From: Xestospongia muta | Taxonomy: Eukaryota > Porifera > Demospongiae > Haplosclerida > Petrosiidae | Length of the DNA: 64,000 bases | Reading direction: 5' to 3' | Assembly: GCA_963693285.1 (NCBI GenBank) | Contig: OY848929.1 | Location: 932,501-996,500 of the forward strand | Shown: piece by piece, positions 54,810 through 64,000 of the stretch | Layout: the number at the start of each line of letters is the position of its first letter | Numbering within the stretch: position 1 is the first letter of the stretch | The notes under the pieces: generated by a model | Seen by the model: the letters and a program-made list of their open reading frames with translations, nothing else | What the model was told of the DNA's origin: nothing | The model's database searches: none | Program-made: the position numbers and the translations under genes

Positions 54810-55376
54810 AAAATGAGAAGGTCAGTTTGTAATACAATGGATGTACCAATTTAGTAGTACATATATGTTTGTTGTCACAGTTGAGATGTTGGAATGATAC
54901 CATTTGTTGATCTGTAGTTATCAATTTGAATGACCTCATTTAACACTGACTTACTATAAACAGTCACTATTACCATATCAAATACATCATGGTGTCATGG
55001 CGGTACTATTGGAATGTGATGCTACAATAATTCAATTTTAAGTGTGACACTATATTTGGGATATAATTTGTAACAGCAATTTTAACCACCTTTTGTCCTT
55101 ATTATATCATAAGGAAGTTGAAGAAGCAAAAGTTTTCTAGAACTGAAGTGTCAACAGCGTCAACAGAAATTGCACCTCATCATCAGTCACTTTGAGAATC
55201 ATTGACACCTTATTTGGAAAACTTGTCAATTAGACATATGTATTACATGTTGTATGAATATAATAGCCAGGCTTCATGAACCTTGTGTTAGTCAGATACA
55301 AGAACTGAGGCACAATTTTTTAAGAGAACAAAATGAATAACTTAATATTACCTCTATTTTTCCTCCTCCTCCCTCA

Positions 55377-55472
55377 GGCCATTATGTATATCTGATCTCT
55401 TTGTTTAACTGTTCAAATAGCCAAGGATCCAATTAGTACATGGAAGAGTAAAAACACCAGGAAATATTGGGG
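55377..55472 (+). pseudogene. GRK exon 9 fragment after copy E
   Basis: After CCCTCAG, a decayed exon 9: YVYLISL-like start, then TSTWKSKNTRKYW-like residues, stops inside. The exon 8 part is missing because exon 26 of MVP copy E is joined to the GRK intron by a deletion. Confidence 0.6.
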
Positions 55473-57298
55473 TAATTCAGTTATGGGACTTGCACAAATA
55501 TGTTACTACATTTTTAATATCTACTATACTAATAGAGTATCATTATTATAGTAATGTACTTATATACACATATTGTAATACTATAGTGATGTAATGTAAA
55601 TAATGTTAAACAGTTGCATTGCTGTTCTCTTTTCATCTCACATATTATTACTTGTGTTACTCGATAAAAGCATAATCACCTGTAATAATATATGACATTT
55701 AATATATCTCAAGTCTTAACATATACAGTTGTCATAAGTATTATTGGACATGTGTAAGTGTAACAGTAAAAGAGTTATCTCCTGACGTAGCAAGGTGTGT
55801 GTTTCTGACAAATATCTGTAAATGTAATAGTTTAGATGGAAGACACCAATTACATGTTAATGGAGGATAATAGAACTATCTAAGTAGTGCTAGACCTCAC
55901 ATACTATATTGTTTTTTGTAAGAGTTGTTTGTTTCTGGTGAGGAGTTTGAGTTCAAATGCCATTATATTAGAAGCTGATCAGAGGAGGTTGTGCATACAT
56001 TATGACAAGTTAGAAATTCAACCTTGGCTCAACACCATACAAAATGTTTCACACTGACTGCATGTCTCTCTTAACCATAGAAAGTTTTAAGCCAGTTGAT
56101 GATGAGTGGTGAAGGCCAGAATCAGGTCTTAAAAATTCAAGCTTTGCTAAGTTGTTGTTTTTTTAACAGCTTGGTAGTACTTCTTTGCTTTGATGAATAC
56201 ATGTACATAATTATATATAATATATATGTAATGTAATTTATATAATGTGTACACTATAACATACAGCTGCATATATGTCCTCTACAAGGGAGATACCCTT
56301 GTCTACCTGAGAAGTTTTATTCCCTTATTCTATGCAGTATTGTGCTCATACTATATAAATGAACTACCATAAATATATATATATATAATGTAAATATAAT
56401 GTATGAAGTTACTTGTATTCCATATAATGGCACCTGTAACTATTATCATTACATATAATGTAATGATAATGGTTATAATTCCTAACAACTATGTTGCTAC
56501 TGACAGTGACTTTGTCAAGAATTATACCTGTTAATTACATTAAGAATTATAGTAATAGAATTAGTCATATTTTCTGTTACATAACACATCATAATTGACT
56601 CTAAATTCAGTCCATTGCACACAAAGAATTTTGTATGGAGTTGAGCCAAGATTGAACTTAATTTGATTTTTTAATGTGTGGATGACATGTCCACAATCAC
56701 CCCTGATTTTAAATTTAACTCCTTACAAGGAAACAAAACCTTTGAGCATTTATCCAAACCAATATCCTAATTTGTATGAACCTGCCTTAGTCACACATAA
56801 CTAAGGGTGAATATATAGCTGTGTTCACTTTATAATAAGATATTTAATGATCACAAACTTTAGCTGCATAATCTGGTCACAACAAATACTGACTAATATT
56901 CACAAAGAACAATTATGAATTTATTGTACTATTAGTTAAGATAATTATTAACCCCTATGATACTCTGAATCTATTTGTCAATGAAAATACCTATTAATTA
57001 ATTTATGCTAGGATCATATCACTGAACTAGTCACTATCTCTTGTGTCCATCTATACATTGCTATAATAACTGGTTAATAATTACTTTGACATATATTAGT
57101 GCTTGCTTTGCTATTTGATTGAATCAATCTGTAATGAAGATGTACATATAAACCTTTGTGTATGTAAACGTAATCAACTAGACATACCAGCTCAATGCTA
57201 TAATTAGATTTTTAAGAGTTAATTAGATCTGAGTTTGATTTATAGCATACTATAATAAGATCATTTCTCTTATTTATTACAGTTGCAGCTGGAAGCCA
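55473..57298. other. Joint between copies E and F
   Basis: No gene. Includes an exon 10-like scrap (about 55936-55975, GGTGAGGAGTTTGAGTTCAA then ATTAGAAGCTGATC) and a pair of inverted repeats 560 bp apart (56015-56655). A similar exon 10 scrap recurs at about 58657-58690. Confidence 0.45.
56015..56655. mobile_element. Segment bounded by inverted repeats
   Basis: Left end AATTCAACCTTGGCTCAACA then CCATACAAAATG; right end ATTTTGTATGGAGTTGAGCC then AAGATTGAACTT, which is its reverse complement with a few changes over about 35-45 bp. The interior is AT-rich without ORF. It could be a worn non-autonomous DNA transposon; no target duplication established. Confidence 0.4.
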
Positions 57299-57630
57299 AA
57301 AAAGGCTTGAAAACATTCTGTGTTCTAAGGACCTGAGTATATTACAGTAAGTTGATTACTATACTGTTTGATATTTTTATAGTATTCACAATTTTAAGAA
57401 ATAATAATTAATAGTATCCACAACCATAAAAATATTAGCAAAAATAAAACAGCACCAATTAAGATGAGGTAATTAATACAAATGATAATAATAAGTTGAG
57501 TACATCATAGCAACACTAATACTAAACTATTTGTAATTAAATAGAGAGAGTTCATATTGACATCATGTACAAATCATAACAGACATCTGACAGATATGTC
57601 CCAGTTATTGTAGTTGTTACTACAATTGTA

Positions 57631-58017
57631 TCAACTTGGTGGAGGGTAATCTTTTTCTCCTATGGCAGTCACTGCTTTTCCTGTGTTCGTACATTGGATA
57701 GGTTCCTGGACAGGGTCATCCTCTGGTATCTGATCATTGCAAACTAGGAGGTACAAGGCAACATAACATGAGAGTATAGAAAGGAAGAGAAGTGGAAGTA
57801 CAATATCACGAAGATAACTGTTTTGACATTGTGCAACCTGCATATATCTTTGGCGTACGCGTCCTGGAACAACTAGTTCATTTGAAGCGTAATTAGCCAA
57901 CACGCCAAGAGACTCCTCAACAGGAACACTCATGTTTTGAGCTGGAAATTGCCACAATGCTCGCCTTAAATAGACCAGTACAATAACGGCGACAAAAACA
58001 GCAATTACACTTTCCAT
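57631..58017 (-). CDS. Nested antisense two-membrane-segment protein, member F
   Basis: Intronless 128-aa ORF. Start MESVIAVFVAVIVLVYLRRA, then [37 protein letters not shown], second segment [38 protein letters not shown], and the end EKDYPPPS. Middle block CQNSYLRD is identical to A, while the N-terminal part is more like D/E in length. Almost nothing of the MVP copy around it survives (only an exon 17 scrap). Confidence 0.85.
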   Translation of the reverse strand: MESVIAVFVAVIVLVYLRRALWQFPAQNMSVPVEESLGVLANYASNELVVPGRVRQRYMQVAQCQNSYLRDIVLPLLFLSILSCYVALYLLVCNDQIPEDDPVQEPIQCTNTGKAVTAIGEKDYPPPS

Positions 58018-58369
58018 GTTGCTGTTTTACAAGTGGTTCTCAGAATTATCGTCAATACAAACTGCAGTGATGCTTGCAGATGTGAACAATGTTCTGTCGT
58101 ACAATTCTGTTCGACGTTCTTCTAAAATACAAAAGTGTCTGCAATAAAGATACGATTCACGGTAGGGGTTGTCAAGTCGTATCAAAGTCCCTCCGATAGC
58201 TGCTTTAATCTGGAGTAGCACGGATCTATTATCATTCACGACACAGCGGTATTCAAATCCTCTCTTTCTTGATAGTACACCGATTTCTGTTAGAAAACTA
58301 ACTATATACAGGTATTTTTTTTCTTTTATAACTACATGATGTTGCTCGACTTCCTGTTGTCCGGATCAC

Positions 58370-58375
58370 CACGTG
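58370..58375. promoter_or_regulatory. CACGTG upstream of nested gene F
   Basis: CACGTG (CACCACGTGGTA, itself palindromic) about 353 bp upstream of the start; a TTATAAAAG-like word on the - strand is at about 58322-58331. CCCACGTATCTCTGTTTCAT at 58419 resembles the A-C context with one change in the core. Confidence 0.4.
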
Positions 58376-59117
58376 GTAAAAATAATAAGATTTCATTGGT
58401 TGCTATGTGTGTGTCTAACCCACGTATCTCTGTTTCATTGAGTACAATAGTATTTTAATTATTTTAACACAATTGTGTACATGCCATCCACCCACCTATT
58501 TCATCCATATTTGGTCATTACTGAACTTATATATACGTCGCAAATTGACAATTAGTTTAGATAGAGGACATCAATTACAAGTGAATGAGAGTAAGAGAAC
58601 CATCTAAGTAGTACCACAGCCTACATACTATATTGTCTTTTGTGAAAGTTTGTTTTCTAGTGAGGAGTTAGAGTTGAAATGTCACCAGACAAGGTCATTG
58701 ACACCTTAAAAGATACACTCCCTGAATTAAATTGAAAATATATATTAAATAAAATAAATGTTATTATTTATATACATGTACAATATACATAATAAACAAA
58801 GTTTAACAATCCCATCACATTCACATTACACTTGCTCAGATAGCAGCTGGCATTAACCATATTATAATATTCATAAGTATTACTAGAAAAGTAAGGAATT
58901 TTATGTACTGTTAGCTATGATAAGTCTCATACATTGGACCTTTATGATACTTGTTTGTCTAATAAAATGCCACTTGTGCTAAGATTACATCACTGAACTA
59001 GTTATCATCCATATCACATACTTTTTGTTCTTTTTCACAGGGAAGGAGGTGGAGTTAGAGATTAGTGTATTAGAAAGATTACCTACTTTATAGTGCTAAA
59101 GATCACTCTAGAAATGT

Positions 59118-60000
59118 AAGTTATAGAACACATTCCGTGAGCTCTTTACATTATAAAGTTACAAACATGATATCCTTTGTATAGTCTTATTTGCTAGTAT
59201 GTCATATAATAGCATATCCCATTGGCTCAGCATAACAAAAGGTGTACTGGAAAATAGTACAAAAGAATTACATAATTATATAGTCTGTTCTGTAATAAAG
59301 TGCTAGCTAAACACACCTGTCTTTTATCATACAACAAATACCATTTATCTCTCGTACATCCATTGTTCCTAACATAGCGAGACTTGCTCAACCAAAATTG
59401 TCACAAAAAGAAAAAATTCACGATCAACCATTGACTCATAAGTACTTCATGTACTTGTATAATCATATTAATTAGCATTCTTCAAAGATCTTTTATAAAC
59501 AGTTCTAATTTCTTTCACACACACTAGATCAACTGACAAGTCTCACATTTGTACTATATATGTACTTAAATGGCAACTGGTATAATATTCATTATGACAT
59601 TTACCTAGCTGACAAACCTATGTTCACTTATTAGTTCAAACTATGCCAGATGTTACATAGCTAATGTCAGGCTAGATAGTCCACTATGTTTGAACAAGAC
59701 CAGGAAAGCTAGTGAATTCTAATTTGTGGGAGATTGGAATTGTTGGTCAAAACACTATTTGTTGCTATGGGCAATCCACTAGAGGACATGTTTAGTATAC
59801 TATTGTCATTTTTTATAGAGTCATACTACTCAATATAACTGAGAGGGATTACATGTGTATCATCATCCACTTATGTAGCTATAAGTCTTGTGGTCATGTC
59901 AAGATACCACTCAATTAAAAAGTGCATACCTGGTGTATTTAGTTAAATAAGGGAGGTGATCACGTGACCACAAAATGACAAGGTTATAGATATAAAATTC
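59118..60000. other. Segment between copy F and fold-back element
   Basis: No gene found. AT-rich; contains a TCACGTGA site at about 59960-59967 with no gene start nearby. Confidence 0.4.
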
Positions 60001-60134
60001 AGGAAGTGATAAAAACCAGAATTGAAATATGGAAACGAAACAGGGTTTAGGGTTTAGGGTTTAGGGAATATCATTTCATTTCCGTTTCGTTTCATTTCAT
60101 TTCCTTACTTCAATTCCGGCTTTTATCACTTGCC
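60001..60134. mobile_element. Fold-back MITE with TTTAGGG core
   Basis: Left arm AGGAAGTGATAAAAACCAGA then ATTGAA...GGAAACGAAAC; right arm GTTTCGTTTC...TTCAATTCCGGCTTTTATCA then CTTGCC is its reverse complement with a few changes. Between them sits GGG(TTTAGGG)3 (60043-60066). The element is flanked by 9-bp direct repeats ATAAAATTC (59992-60000 and 60135-60143). Nine-base duplications fit Mutator-like transposons, but the family assignment is only inferred. Confidence 0.75.
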
Positions 60135-60407
60135 ATAAAATTCTATGTTTTAGTTTTTTTGCTTAATCAAAGTGTTAAGGTGGTCTTGTTAATTGTATAT
60201 TCATGGTAATCCCTAGGGGACTATGAATATTGTTAGTACTCCTCCATTCTCGATGTTGATAGTTTTGATCACAGATAATCTACACAGTGAATATTTGTAC
60301 TGGATGAAAGATCATCATCCCAACAGTGTTACCACACTTACACTTAAATTGTATTGGAATAAAGCTAAATTATAACTGTTAAATGGCCATATTCAGCTTA
60401 TATTTTC

Positions 60408-61760
60408 ATGGAATATCGGAGTTTGAAGTCGGCCTTACCATACCATTTACCTGTATTAGTTCAGACTGCTCTCTCTCTCTCTCTTTTTCTCTGTCTCTCT
60501 GGTTATATTACAGTTACTAGGATTGCTCTATTATTAGTCTGTCTGTTTGTCTGTTCACTGTTTTTAGCTAATTCACCATCTCAGACAGTATTCAGCTCTA
60601 GCATACTTGGTTAAAAGATTGGGAGTTGTCCTTCATTCATGTTTTATCATTCTCACTTGTTCTCTTCAAACAGATACAAAGTCATATGTACTGCCACTGG
60701 TTCTAATGGAGTCTCTTCTTCTTATATTTTTTGCTCAAACAGGAAGTGTAGGTAGGTTTAATGCAATACTTCACCTGAAAATTGTGTGTGTGGATGTGTA
60801 TGAAGAGAAGTGATTGACTCTTTTGTTGCTGTTTTTAGCTCCTGGTGTTCCCATTCCTAATGAAATAATTGGTGAAAGTTTGAACTCAACTCATATCCAA
60901 GTTGTGGTGAATTTGGATGGATGTTCTCTTCGTAGTAATCCTAATAATTACTCTATTTGTGTAAGTCATCTAGTTTGCTTGTATATTTAACGTACAATAA
61001 ATACAACCACTTCATTATCAATGTTATTGTTACATTTAGGTTCAATGTGCTGGCAGTATATCTCAGATAATCTGTCAAAATTATACTGGTGTCAATACAT
61101 TTGTAGCTGGAGAGTTTCAAAAGTATGAAAGGTTGGCCATCATGGTTGTTATAATTAATGATACCCTGTCTTTCTTCTAGTGTGAACTACACTGTTACAA
61201 TAACCAACTCAAAGGGTTCTGCAATATCAGCAACATATAGTACCACTCCTTTAACTACAGCACCTAATATCCCTACCAATGTAGTAACTCCACAGATAAT
61301 GACTACCTCTCTTGTTGTGCAATGGAATCCTCCATCAATTTCTAATAATTACTGTAACATTATCAGGTACTCTATTTATGTTGGAAATACAAAAGTACTC
61401 ATTTGATTAATTCATTTCTTTTCTTTTCTATCCTTTCCATTCAACAAAATCATGTTTTTGACATAGTCAATGAATGTTTTTCTCTGCAGAGAACTGGCTG
61501 TCTTCCAATCAACTCATATACTTTAGAAGGTTTATGTCCTTTCACTTCTTACTCTATTGGTATGGCTGCCTGATCATCTGGGGGTAAACCAATGTATAAT
61601 TAATGTTACCTATCATGCACATTTTTAATAATGTATAATTAATTTATAATGACATTGACAGGTGAAAGTTCTCTCAGTTTGACCAATGCTCTGAGACTGG
61701 CTGTAATCCTCCCTCTCGAATACGTAATTTGGCAAAATCAATTGGTTCTCATGGGAGGCA
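60408..61760 (+). pseudogene. Fibronectin type III domain gene fragment, broken
   Basis: Exon-like blocks: about 60571-60612, 60674-60751, 60839-60960, 61040-61122, 61181-61394, 61490-61572. The 60839-61122 part reads APGVPIPNEIIGE, NSTHIQVVVNLDGC, then VQCAGS. 61181-61572 reads VNYTVTITNSKGSA, SLVVQWNPP, IIRYSIYVGNT, YTLEGLCPFTSYSIGMAA. This is the usual Fn3 pattern (PxxV, WxPP, YxIxV, LxPxTxY). It stops with TGA at 61571. Block 60674-60751 needs a frameshift: YKVICTATGSNGVSSSYIF is Fn3-like in one frame, but the frame that joins the next exon is another. After 61660 only scraps remain. Probably a dead piece of a larger extracellular or receptor-type gene. Confidence 0.65.
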
Positions 61761-61804
61761 CTGAGTTATTATAATGGAACTGATCTACAGTATTATGTAA
61801 GTAA

Positions 61805-61915
61805 ATCATCAGATCATTGATATTAGAGTAATAAATCCATTATTACCCTATTATCAATGATCATACACAAATACATAGGTATGTGTTGTTATCTGTTTTC
61901 CAAACATTATTTCAT
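61805..61915. repeat. Copy of the 52942-53045 stretch
   Basis: ATCATCAGATCATTGATATT, AGAGTAATAAATCC and CTATTATCAATGATCATACAC are shared with 52942-53045, placing the same unknown sequence upstream of MVP 3' ends in copies E and G. Confidence 0.6.
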
Positions 61916-61995
61916 TATTTCTATTTCTATCTATCTTTCTATCTAGTGTAATTAGCATAGCACTCTTTGGTTTTGTGAAAGTTCTGGACAAGTGT

Positions 61996-62082
61996 GATCA
62001 GGATCTGAATCAAAGGTAATATAATTTATTTGAAATGATGTCATAATGATGGTAATGAGTTATTGTCATTATATTATGAATA

Positions 62083-62142
<60 letters not shown>

Positions 62143-62239
62143 CTTCAAAGTCTTGGTATACAATCTGTTCTACTTACAGATGGGAAGACTCCTATTTATA
62201 TGGGAACCCAGCTGGGGCTTATATCACACAATCTAATTG
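61996..62239 (+). pseudogene. MVP copy G: end of exon 27 and exon 28
   Basis: TGATCAGGATCTGAATCAAA|GGTAAT is the last 21 bases of exon 27. After a CT run, exon 28 (62141-62239) reads [19 protein letters not shown] with small deletions, and the frame reaches TGA near the normal stop position. The 3' flank matches that of copies A and C. Upstream exons are missing; the Fn3 remnant lies there instead. Confidence 0.8.
62084..62140. repeat. (CT)n tract before copy G exon 28
   Basis: Pure CT run of about 55 bp ending in CAG. Confidence 0.95.
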
Positions 62240-62510
62240 ATATATTATATGAATTGAAATATTGTTCCCTTTATTAGTTAACTGACATATTATTAGATTG
62301 GACATTATTTGTTGATTTTTAGTGATATCATTATATATCAGTCTCCCCTTTAAATTGTGTGTTTGTTTAGAGTTTATAATGCTAATATAGTTTATAGAGA
62401 AAATAAGGGAGTCAAGAAAACCTGCTTAATAAATAAATAAATAGTTTCATTTACACAAAGTCATTGCCAAAAATCTTGTTCTTGTGTTATTAATGTGTTC
62501 ATTTTCTACT

Positions 62511-62674
62511 GACAAGTATCTAGACAATGGTAAGTAACATTATCTTTTTTCAAACTTAATATTAATCTTCTATATTCTATTTCCCTCTCCTCAGGGTATA
62601 TACATATATCTGATCTCAGTGTAACTGTTCATATACCTGAGTACATGGGAGAGTAGAAACACCAGGATATATGG
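62511..62674 (+). pseudogene. GRK exon 8-9 fragment after copy G
   Basis: GACAAGTATCTAGACAATG with donor, then after CTCCTCAGG a decayed exon 9 nearly identical to the one at 22080-22158 (including GTACATGGGAGAGTAGAAAC). Copies A and G therefore share the same version of the fragment. Confidence 0.7.
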
Positions 62675-63519
62675 GGTAAGTTATGGTATAATTCAGTCAT
62701 GGAACTTACATGACTGTATTATTATCTGTTATATCTACTATATTAATAGAGTATTATTGTTATAGTAATGTACTTATATACACATATTGTAATACTATAG
62801 TGATGTAATGTATACAATGTCAACTAGTTGTAACACTTAAAAATATCTCAAATGATTTTGAAAGTGTTCCTGCTGTTTGAGATTGTAACACTCCACTATC
62901 ATCGTGACGTACACATAATAATACTTCTCAATAGAAATAAAATCACCTGTTATATGACATATTATATATCTCAAGTCTTAAATGGTTTTATAACTACATA
63001 ATAACTGGTCATGTGATCCTTGTTTTTACAAATGTAGAAGAGATGAACGCTTACCTACTGAAATGTATGCAAATAATTCATTTGATTACTTCCTATTTCA
63101 TCCTCTCTTGGAGGCAATAAGATGTACTCTCTGAAATTAAATATAATATGCAACAGCAAAGCTTAACAAATCCATAACATTACTGCAGCTGGTTGCTTAC
63201 CACATACCACAATATGGTCACAACAAATACTGACTAATATTCACAAAGAATAATTATGATATATTGTGCTATTTGTTATGATAATTCTTAACCCCCATAA
63301 TACTTGGACTATTTGTCAAATAAAATATCTATTGATTAATTTATGCTAAGATCACATGACTGAACTACACCTATTAATAACAGTTCTTATGATCATTTTT
63401 ATTTAGGAAATAATATTTAGAATTTTATATCAACATAATTGCCCAAATAATTTAACTATAAGTACTTAATATTAATTTAAACATGTAATGAAGTGTTTAA
63501 TAATCTAATTTAATTACAG
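62675..63519. other. Joint between copies G and H
   Basis: No gene. AT-rich; 63180-63370 resembles the sequence at 56875-57020 (GGTCACAACAAATACTGACT). The last 60 bases are MVP intron 8-like. Confidence 0.4.
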
Positions 63520-63661
63520 GAGATACTTTATGTTGTTCAGTTGACTGTTCTCTCTCGACGTCAATATTGTGTAGTCTGTAATCCCCTTGGAGATGATAGG
63601 AGGCCTCATCTCAGCTACAGGGAACTTTGTAAAGGACCAAGTTGCCTATTTCTTCATCCTG
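63520..63661 (+). pseudogene. MVP copy H: exon 9, unit continues past the window
   Basis: After TTTAATTACAG, a full-length (142-bp) exon 9 that is open in the MVP frame: [36 protein letters not shown], ending HPG with a GTAAG donor. Because only one exon is visible, this copy could be broken or intact from exon 9 on. No exons 1-8 precede it, so it is called a duplicate remnant. Confidence 0.7.
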
Positions 63662-64000
63662 GTAAGTTAGTATTGAGTACTTCAGTGTAAGGAAAATGAA
63701 GGAAAAGTCTGTACTAAATAGATAAAGCTCTTGTTATGTATGTTTGTTGCTTATTATCAGCTCTTGACTTTTCTAATTAATAACAAACTATAGTCATAGG
63801 AATTTACTAAAGATACAATATATAATATGTATTAGTTATTAACAGTAGTATACTTGAAGCTATTTTTGCCTTATTACTGATATGTCTTTACATAGTAACA
63901 TTGAATTATAATATTGGTTATTGAACTCTGACATGTGGCTGATCCATTTAGTAATCAAATACCAACCTTATATTAAGCTGGTATCAACTAACATGTTGTA
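63662..64000. other. Intron 9-like sequence of copy H
   Basis: Matches the sequence after exon 9 in copies C and D (AAAATGAAGGAAAAGTCTGT, CTAAATAGATAAA). No other content visible. Confidence 0.5.

Larger units (their letters stand above)
48162..55337 (+). pseudogene. MVP copy E: scattered, heavily decayed exons
   Basis: Recognisable blocks: exon 14 (48162-48228, with deletions), a second exon 14-like block (49715-49790), 15 (50452-50503), 17 (50697-50754), 18 (about 51665-51729), 19 (about 51770-51845), 20 (52078-52219, one-base loss near its end; keeps the CAG that is TAG in B and C), the tail of 22 (about 54805-54820), 23 (55114-55165), and 26 (about 55295-55337), which runs straight into GRK-intron-like sequence. 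All carry stops or frameshifts except most of 20. This is the most decayed copy that still contains a nested gene (50936-51304). Confidence 0.75.
57299..59117 (+). pseudogene. MVP copy F: exon 17 and exon 14 remnants
   Basis: Exon 17-like block 57299-57346 (after GTTGCAG; several deletions) and exon 14-like block 59041-59117 (after TTTTTCACAG; a stop follows GVRD, as in the first remnant). The exon order 17 then 14 shows the second block belongs to the next unit. No exon 18 or 19 could be found beside the nested gene, so the host copy is essentially gone there. Confidence 0.65.

Noticed and set aside
59960..59967. TCACGTGA site before the fold-back element
   Set aside because: No gene start on either strand at a suitable distance, so no regulatory call is made.
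60043..60066. Interstitial telomere or chromosome-fusion scar
   Set aside because: Only three units, and they sit inside an element with inverted arms and target-site duplication, so a transposon origin explains them better.

Overview
The window looks like a stretch of an AT-rich, intron-rich animal genome with mostly short GT-AG introns. It carries three recognisable single-copy eukaryotic genes on the + strand, followed by about 42 kb of decayed tandem copies. A demosponge such as Amphimedon would fit the compact introns, AT content and divergence of the proteins, but nothing here proves the species.

Region 1 (1-7667): the 3' part of the proteasome ubiquitin receptor PSMD4/Rpn10 (ends 935), then a complete G-protein-coupled receptor kinase of the GRK4/5/6 subfamily (1578-6622; 14 coding exons, 573 aa by hand assembly).

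Region 2 (7668-21734): a complete major vault protein gene (MVP; 28 coding exons, 861 aa by hand assembly with all phases agreeing). Its intron 17 holds a small intronless gene on the opposite strand (16634-17044), encoding a roughly 136-aa protein with two predicted membrane segments that I do not recognise.

Region 3 (21994-64000): a tandem array of partial MVP copies. Most start at MVP exon 9 or 14 and run to exon 28, followed by a fragment derived from two kinase exons of the upstream GRK gene. I label them first remnant (22.3-23.4 kb), B (25.5-29.0), C (30.5-37.9), D (38.9-44.9), E (48.2-55.3), F (57.3-59.1), G (62.0-62.2) and H (63.5 kb, running off the window). The MVP parts carry stops, frameshifts and missing exons. 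In contrast, the nested antisense gene is present in A-F as six uninterrupted ORFs that keep the same layout: N-terminal membrane segment, a PVEES-like motif, an LVV motif, a second membrane segment, and a C-terminal PVQ..QC / G(K/N)-rich / YPPP tail. The host gene decays while the passenger gene stays open, which is the most interesting signal in the window. Five of the six have a CACGTG site about 280-365 bp upstream of their start.

Other pieces: a TRAF-C (MATH) domain fragment on the - strand (39.4-39.7 kb), a decayed fibronectin type III gene (60.4-61.8 kb), a fold-back transposable element with a TTTAGGG core flanked by 9-bp direct repeats (60.0-60.13 kb), an inserted element in copy B with 5-bp target duplications, several minisatellites that overlap splice sites, and long CT runs serving as polypyrimidine tracts. 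I saw no tRNA, rRNA or CRISPR array. All identifications were made by eye from remembered family features; exon boundaries come from reading frame and GT-AG signals and have not been checked against transcripts.
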